Assembly: GCF_048771995.1 (NCBI RefSeq)
Contig: NC_133028.1
Location: 72,710,501 to 72,774,500 of the forward strand
DNA length: 64,000 nucleotides
Direction: 5' to 3'
Source of the DNA: Taeniopygia guttata
Lineage: Eukaryota > Chordata > Aves > Passeriformes > Estrildidae
The notes beneath the pieces are model-generated. The model was not told where the DNA came from. It searched no databases and worked only from the letters and a program-made list of their open reading frames with translations. A program made the translations under genes and the position numbers. Shown here piece after piece: positions 59,071-64,000 of this stretch; the stretch's first letter is position 1; every line of letters begins with the position of its first letter.

Positions 59071-59299
59071 GAGGGAAGGTTTAGATTAGATATCAGGAAA
59101 AGCTCTTCACAGAAAGGGTGGTCAAGCACTGGAACAGTCTGCCCAGGGAAGTAGTGGAATCAATGTCCTGGAATTGTTCAAAACACATGTAGATATGGTG
59201 TTTAGGGACATGGTTTAGTGGTGGATCTAGCAGTGTCACTTTAGTGGTTGGACTTGGTGATCTTAGAGGTCTTTTCTAACCAAAGTAATTCCATGATTT
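59071..59299 (+). mobile_element. CR1 LINE 3' fragment, plus strand
   Basis: 'gagggaaggtttagattaga', 'tatcaggaaaagctcttcac', 'gtcaagcactggaacagtct', 'gcccagggaagtagtggaat', 'gtttagggacatggtttagt', 'ggttggacttggtgatctta' and the end 'taattccatgattt' follow the CR1 end of ORF2 and the 3' UTR in order. It is 5'-truncated and diverged. Confidence 0.95.
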
Positions 59300-62200
59300 C
59301 TACTCAATGCACAACTGCATTGAGTCACCTTCAGAGGAATAATTTCATAAAGATGCCTGTGAATGAAATGCTTTGTAGTGTTGGTCAGCAAACATTTCTG
59401 AGGCAATGTGCAAACTTGGCTGATTGACATGAGAAACACGCTTGCAACTTGTGGATGCAATCATTAGATGACAAAATTGGAAATCTGCTGGTTTATAGTC
59501 AGAAATAGGATTTTTGGAGGCAAGAACCATAATGTTTCAATCAATTCCTAACAAAGATTACTCAAGACTGCCAAAAGGTTGTTCAAAAATTACGAGGTGT
59601 GATCAATGACCTGGAAATTTGGATTACAAATTACTGACTTGAACAGGTTTACCCCAGGGTAATCCACATAATCCTCTGGGGTGTCCTTGGATTGTCTCTC
59701 TAATGACTTTATTGACTCCCACCTGTTTGAGTTGGAGTGGTAGGCAATGGCATTCAGGCTGCCATCTGCAGAGGTTGGCGAGCTGGCACTGAGGCCACCA
59801 AGGAGCAGAATTGATTGGAAAAGCAGAAAGGGACCCTGTATGTAGCTGGCAGGGTGGCTCTGCTTTCTTGAGGGCAGAGAAAGTTTTCTCAAGCCTTTAA
59901 AATGAGCTGCCCACATAGCCAGGTCACTTTTCTCACATCTTCTGCTCACATCACAAGAAGTTACATTTATGAGCTGACATTAGACCAAGTGAAGGAATTA
60001 ATTAGAAGCTGACTCTGAGCATGCATATATTTTTCATACACTGTAAATCAATTTTTCATTATTTCAAATTGTGTTGAGAGATGATATATTCAGTTAAAAA
60101 AAAAAAGGAAAAAAAAAAAAGGAAATGTAAATCTCTCCACAAACTGGTGCAATGTAATATACAACAATGCTGTACAACATCTGAAGGGTCCCACATTTAT
60201 CAGAACATTCTGTTCATGTAGGATGCTCTGCTGCATTTTGAAGTGTTGCCTCTTTGAAATGTCCTCTTACATTAACTCCAAAAGAGCTACTGATAAAGAT
60301 TTCCTGGCAGCAGCTTCCTCTTTTAAATATGGAATGTGATGTTTATAGCATGTATGAGGTAGCTAATTTGTACAAGAAACACATTACTTAATAAGCTGTA
60401 GATTTGGGTATTGCATGCTAAGATGGCAATTCATTAATCAATTTAGAGGCATAAATACATTGTAGTTCAAGAGAAAAAAAAACCTCAAATTTAAGTTTTA
60501 AATTAAAACAATGGTGTGTTGCAGTCATTTATTTGATTGTTCTTCAGCTGTCTGATACATGGTGAGATTACTGAAGTATGGAGCCAAACAGCCAACACTA
60601 TATTTAGTTTTGCTTATTGGAAAAATGAAGGGGTATTAATGATGAAGTAAAAAACTGTGTAATAGAAAGTAATGTACTGTGAAATAAATTTACGTTTGGA
60701 AATCAAGAAAAATACAATAAAAAGTTCAAGGCTTAGATGTATTTGGAATCCACTTCATATTGTTTTTGTAGAAGAATGGTTGTGACATACAGGCTAGGAA
60801 AAATTGCAGGAACGTGTTATGAAATCAAATTAATTTATGAAAAATGAAATACTGCCCTCAGGCTCTCCTTGAAGAACAGAAACTGAAAAAAGGTGTTGGA
60901 AATGACCACATGCTAGCTAATTATTCAGTCAGGTTTGTATTTTCATATAATAGATTTTTGTATTCTGCAGTTTAAGAAGCCAGTGATAGTGATTGCTGGT
61001 TAAACTTGAGTCAGGGGAAACACAGAGAAATAGTGGTAATGGATATGATTCCAGCATGATAATAATAATAGATTTTAATTTTAAAAAAATTAAAAATGCA
61101 TGCACATATAATGTGCTTCCACATTCTTCACACACACTTATCACAAGTCAAAAAATCATCTCTCTTTCAAATAAAGTAAGTCTTTCTTAAAAAATTTTCA
61201 CCTAAAACTAATAGAAATGTAACGACATTAAATTATTGGCTGACAAGACAGATAGATGTTTGCTTAATGATAGCATTATAAAAATATATTTTCTTTTAAT
61301 CATGTTGTATTTTAGCAAAATGACAGACAAATTAAAATGGCACTACTGAATATGCCATGTGCTCTAATAAACTACTGTCAAGTTTGTAATTATTAGCAGA
61401 GCCTATTTATATTTCAATTTGTGATACAAAGGCTTCCTGACCCAGCTGTGAGATTCTAAATCACATGTTTTAAACCACCTTCTCTCTCTGAATCTTTAAA
61501 TTGTGAGCACTTGTATGTTATTAAAACTGAAAACTTAACTTATTGGAAAATCAAATAAACACCTGCTAGTAAGCCTTAAGTGTTGTTCATTACTTTTCAG
61601 ACATTCATAATATTATTTTCTTTTACAGATATATGAAAAACTAAATAAAGTTCCATATTTTTAAAAGCATGATCCTCTAGCACCAGTCTCTTGACTTCAT
61701 GCCCAAACCCAAGCAATTTAGACTATTTTAAACATCATTTTTCAAAATAGTTTTCTCATACTGACCCCAGTGATTAAATATTATCTGAAGAGAGAAAAGG
61801 TTAAATTCATTAAATTCTTCCGACCTTCAGAGAGATAGGTCTGATCAAAATTATATTTGGCTTCATTTTCAGTGCATTCGTGGTACTGATGGCAGTAATT
61901 ATAATACATTAATTGGAATGTGACAGAGCTGTGTAAAAAAATCACTGCAAATGTATCATGTATGGCAGCTGCCTGCAGACTGAGCAGGCATCATTTGTGG
62001 TCTTCATGTATTCAGCAGGTACAGCTTGTAAATATTTCTGGTGAGAAAAACACCGAAGGTTTTATATTCAGTCATCACATTACCTTCAAAAAGAAGAATG
62101 TTTTCGGTATGGATTTTTTGCATAAAATGGAATGTGAGGTTATACTTCTTAGCTCTGAATCCAGTTGTTTTCATTTCAAAAGACTTCAGCATTTTCTTAG

Positions 62201-62355
62201 CTGTGCTCTTTTCTAATGCTCCCTCCAGTGATGAGGAATGGCCAGGAGAACAAGTCATTGGCTGGGACTTGGAAGACCTCAGCACTACCCTATGGATATT
62301 TCTCTATAACATTGGAAACACCACTTTTCTCTGTTTTTTGGTTTGTTTTTTTCAG
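59300..62355. other. Non-coding DNA, nothing recognised
   Basis: 59590-59950 is GC-richer and holds a 119-codon minus-strand frame without recognisable domain or clear splice sites. 60096-60120 is an A-rich run interrupted by GG. 61062-61092 is AT-only low complexity. If the exon at 62356 is real, the part just upstream is intron. Confidence 0.45.
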
Positions 62356-62484
62356 ATCCTTGCTATAAAGTCAATTTGTGTCATGACAATTGTGTTCTCT
62401 AAAGCCAAAGGAGTGAGAAGAGATCTGAACCTGACCCAAGAACATCTGGCACCCTATGCAGTCAACAGACTGCCATTATTCATG
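62356..62484 (+). CDS. Probable internal coding exon, phase 0-0, gene unknown
   Basis: A pyrimidine-rich tract (about 62325-62353) ends in TTTTTTCAG at 62355. It is followed by 129 bases open only in the frame starting at the first base, and then by a consensus donor, CATG|GTGAGT (62485-62490). The other two frames have stops. The 43 codons begin ILAIKSICVMTIVF and end in VNRLPLFM. The first half is hydrophobic to mixed and the second half, with KGVRRDLNLT, is charged. I could not match it to a protein family. Intact splice sites, a length divisible by three and unique frame openness favour a real exon of a long-intron gene. A chance frame remains possible. Confidence 0.5.
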
Positions 62485-64000
62485 GTGAGTCATGCCCTAT
62501 GGAAATATCGATTTTTCTAATGGGGGAACAACAGTCAGGCCTTATGAAAACTGAATAAGGCCACAGTGGAATTAGAACACTATGAATAAAGCCAGAGACA
62601 AAAAGTTTTCTGTGCCATAGTCGTGGAAAGAAGCAAACAATATGAAGTTGAAGCAATTGCAATAATTGAAGCAGACAATATTAAATTAATTTTTAAAAAT
62701 AATATACTTTGATCTTACTGGGACATTTAAGCATCAAAGGTTCCTATGCACCAAAGAAAATGAAAGCATTGATGCCCTCACCATCTCCTGAGGCTGTCTC
62801 CACTCGAAAAGCACACTGGCAGCAAGACACACATCTCCCTGGGTGTCATTCCTGAGAACAGTAATTAAAAACCTGCCTGGGAAGCAGGCACTATTTTGTG
62901 GCACAGTGGGGACCTGTAGGCTGCTTTGTGGAGAAAGGGCTGTTTGCACCTGGAAATCAACGTGCTTCTGACTCTGCCAGTACCAGAATTGGCTATTTAC
63001 AAAATTGAGAATTTCTTTCAGAAGGAAGAAAAAGCAAGCATAAACCTTCACACTTCACATTTACATAACTTTGTATTTTGTTCCATTGGTTGTGTTAGAG
63101 TAAAAAACATAGACAATGAAGTCTGCTCCCTAGAGAAATTTTAGCTCAAAATAAAGTTGCAAATAGCAATTATTTGCCAACAAAAAGGAAACTAAGAAAG
63201 TGTGTAGGCTTTGAGAAGAAAACCAGCTTGTACTGCATATTAGGTGAGCATTATTATGGTTCCTAATTATATTTAATATAATTTCACATAATTTCATATC
63301 CATGAAGCAGGCCCTAATATTAAGACATAAAAATATTGACAAAATATTTTAGTTCATGCATATAAATCTGAGATGCTCAGCTGCTGGAGGATAATTCCCT
63401 ACAAATACTCAAAGAAATCAAAAGAACTAGTAACATAAACAAGAGAACTGCAAAATTCATTGTGAATTTTTCAGTGGAGCTGTTTCCTGTTAGGCAGCTG
63501 GTATCTGTTTTCTCAAAGTTTTAGATTTGTACCCCACCAGTAACTGGTTTCCTTCTCAATATTTACAGCTCCCCAAGTAACACCAAGTTTTCCATCATCT
63601 AACACCCCCTTTTCAGTAAAAATTACTGGCTGGGGCTACTAGAACTCCTTGACACTTGGTCATAACTTCCCCATTTCCATTTTCCATTCATTAGCTAAAC
63701 AGTAAATGAGGGAAAAAAATGATGGTGTGAAACACCAACACTGCTTAACCCTGTCATTGCCATTTGCATGCTCTCCCCATGCTGGCTTTGGCTGGAGAGC
63801 ATTGCTGATTTCTGACAAAAAAGCAAAATATGGACTTCTCTCTCCAGCACGGTAGAGGAAATTACTGTTTTGCTTTTGTTTCTGCTGCTGCAAGAACATG
63901 AGGTTAGAGATGGTTTTTGTTTCCTTTCCTATGTGCTTTCCAAGATAACTGGTCCATGAACATCTGAGAAATGACTTGCAATGGGGCTTATTAAACTTGT
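62485..64000. other. Non-coding DNA (intron if upstream exon is real)
   Basis: It begins with the GTGAGT donor. No further exon with good splice sites was recognised before the window ends. Short minus-strand frames (62734-63051, 63660-63899) have no domains. Confidence 0.45.

Noticed and set aside
59590..59949. 119-codon minus-strand frame in a GC-richer patch
   Set aside because: No recognisable domain, no clear splice sites at its ends, and no neighbouring exon. Length alone is not convincing in 64 kb of six-frame translation.
61062..61092. Apparent inverted repeat of A/T bases
   Set aside because: Pure A/T low complexity pairs with itself by chance. It has no mixed-base stem like the 45187 hairpin.
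1..64000. tRNA, rRNA, snRNA, CRISPR arrays, or bacterial-type operons
   Set aside because: I looked for conserved tRNA arms, rRNA or U6-like motifs and regularly spaced repeats and saw none. The content is vertebrate non-coding DNA.

Overview
This window looks like non-coding nuclear DNA from a bird, most likely a songbird (passerine). The main evidence is its repeats. CR1 LINE fragments keep the diagnostic avian 3' end (a 'gaatcatagaatg' motif plus a 'ttgg(a)aaggacc'-like block), several long terminal repeats (LTRs) match passerine endogenous-retrovirus families that I recognise from memory, and one relic matches an amniote-wide repeat built around 'gacttcagtg'. The sequence is AT-rich, has no long open reading frame, and has no bacterial features (no operons, ribosome binding sites, rRNA or CRISPR). 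Most reading frames here are chance or repeat-derived.

Layout: 1-3.8 kb contains a large inverted repeat (arms 1664-2091 and 3466-3780) around a 1.4-kb spacer with a 29-bp tandem repeat. 4.3-4.8 kb has two CR1 ends head to head. 9.06-9.53 kb is a minus-strand LTR, followed by an ancient palindromic relic. 11.8-13.3 kb holds a CR1 fragment, a G/T-only low-complexity tract and a CTCF-like motif. 15.2-21.3 kb is an LTR cluster: two copies of one LTR family with a different solo LTR between them, the last copy carrying a 10-bp minisatellite. 24.7-25.5 kb is another minus-strand LTR. 25.5-54.3 kb is AT-rich and repeat-poor, with one LTR start (38.35 kb), a CR1 relic (44.8 kb) and a 77-base near-perfect hairpin (45.19 kb). 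54.4-59.3 kb holds a CR1 reverse-transcriptase remnant, other CR1 ends, an LTR and simple repeats.

The best protein-coding candidate is a 129-base, phase 0-0 exon at 62356-62484 (+), flanked by a strong polypyrimidine tract with AG and by a GTGAGT donor. If it is real, the window is at least partly one very large intron of a plus-strand gene that I could not identify. A weaker minus-strand terminal exon is possible at 18579-18805.

I found no new multi-gene system. The items most worth checking are the hairpin at 45.19 kb, the inverted LTR-like pair at 1.7-3.8 kb, the exon at 62.36 kb and the minisatellite growing inside an LTR. All family assignments come from memory of consensus sequences and were not checked against a database.
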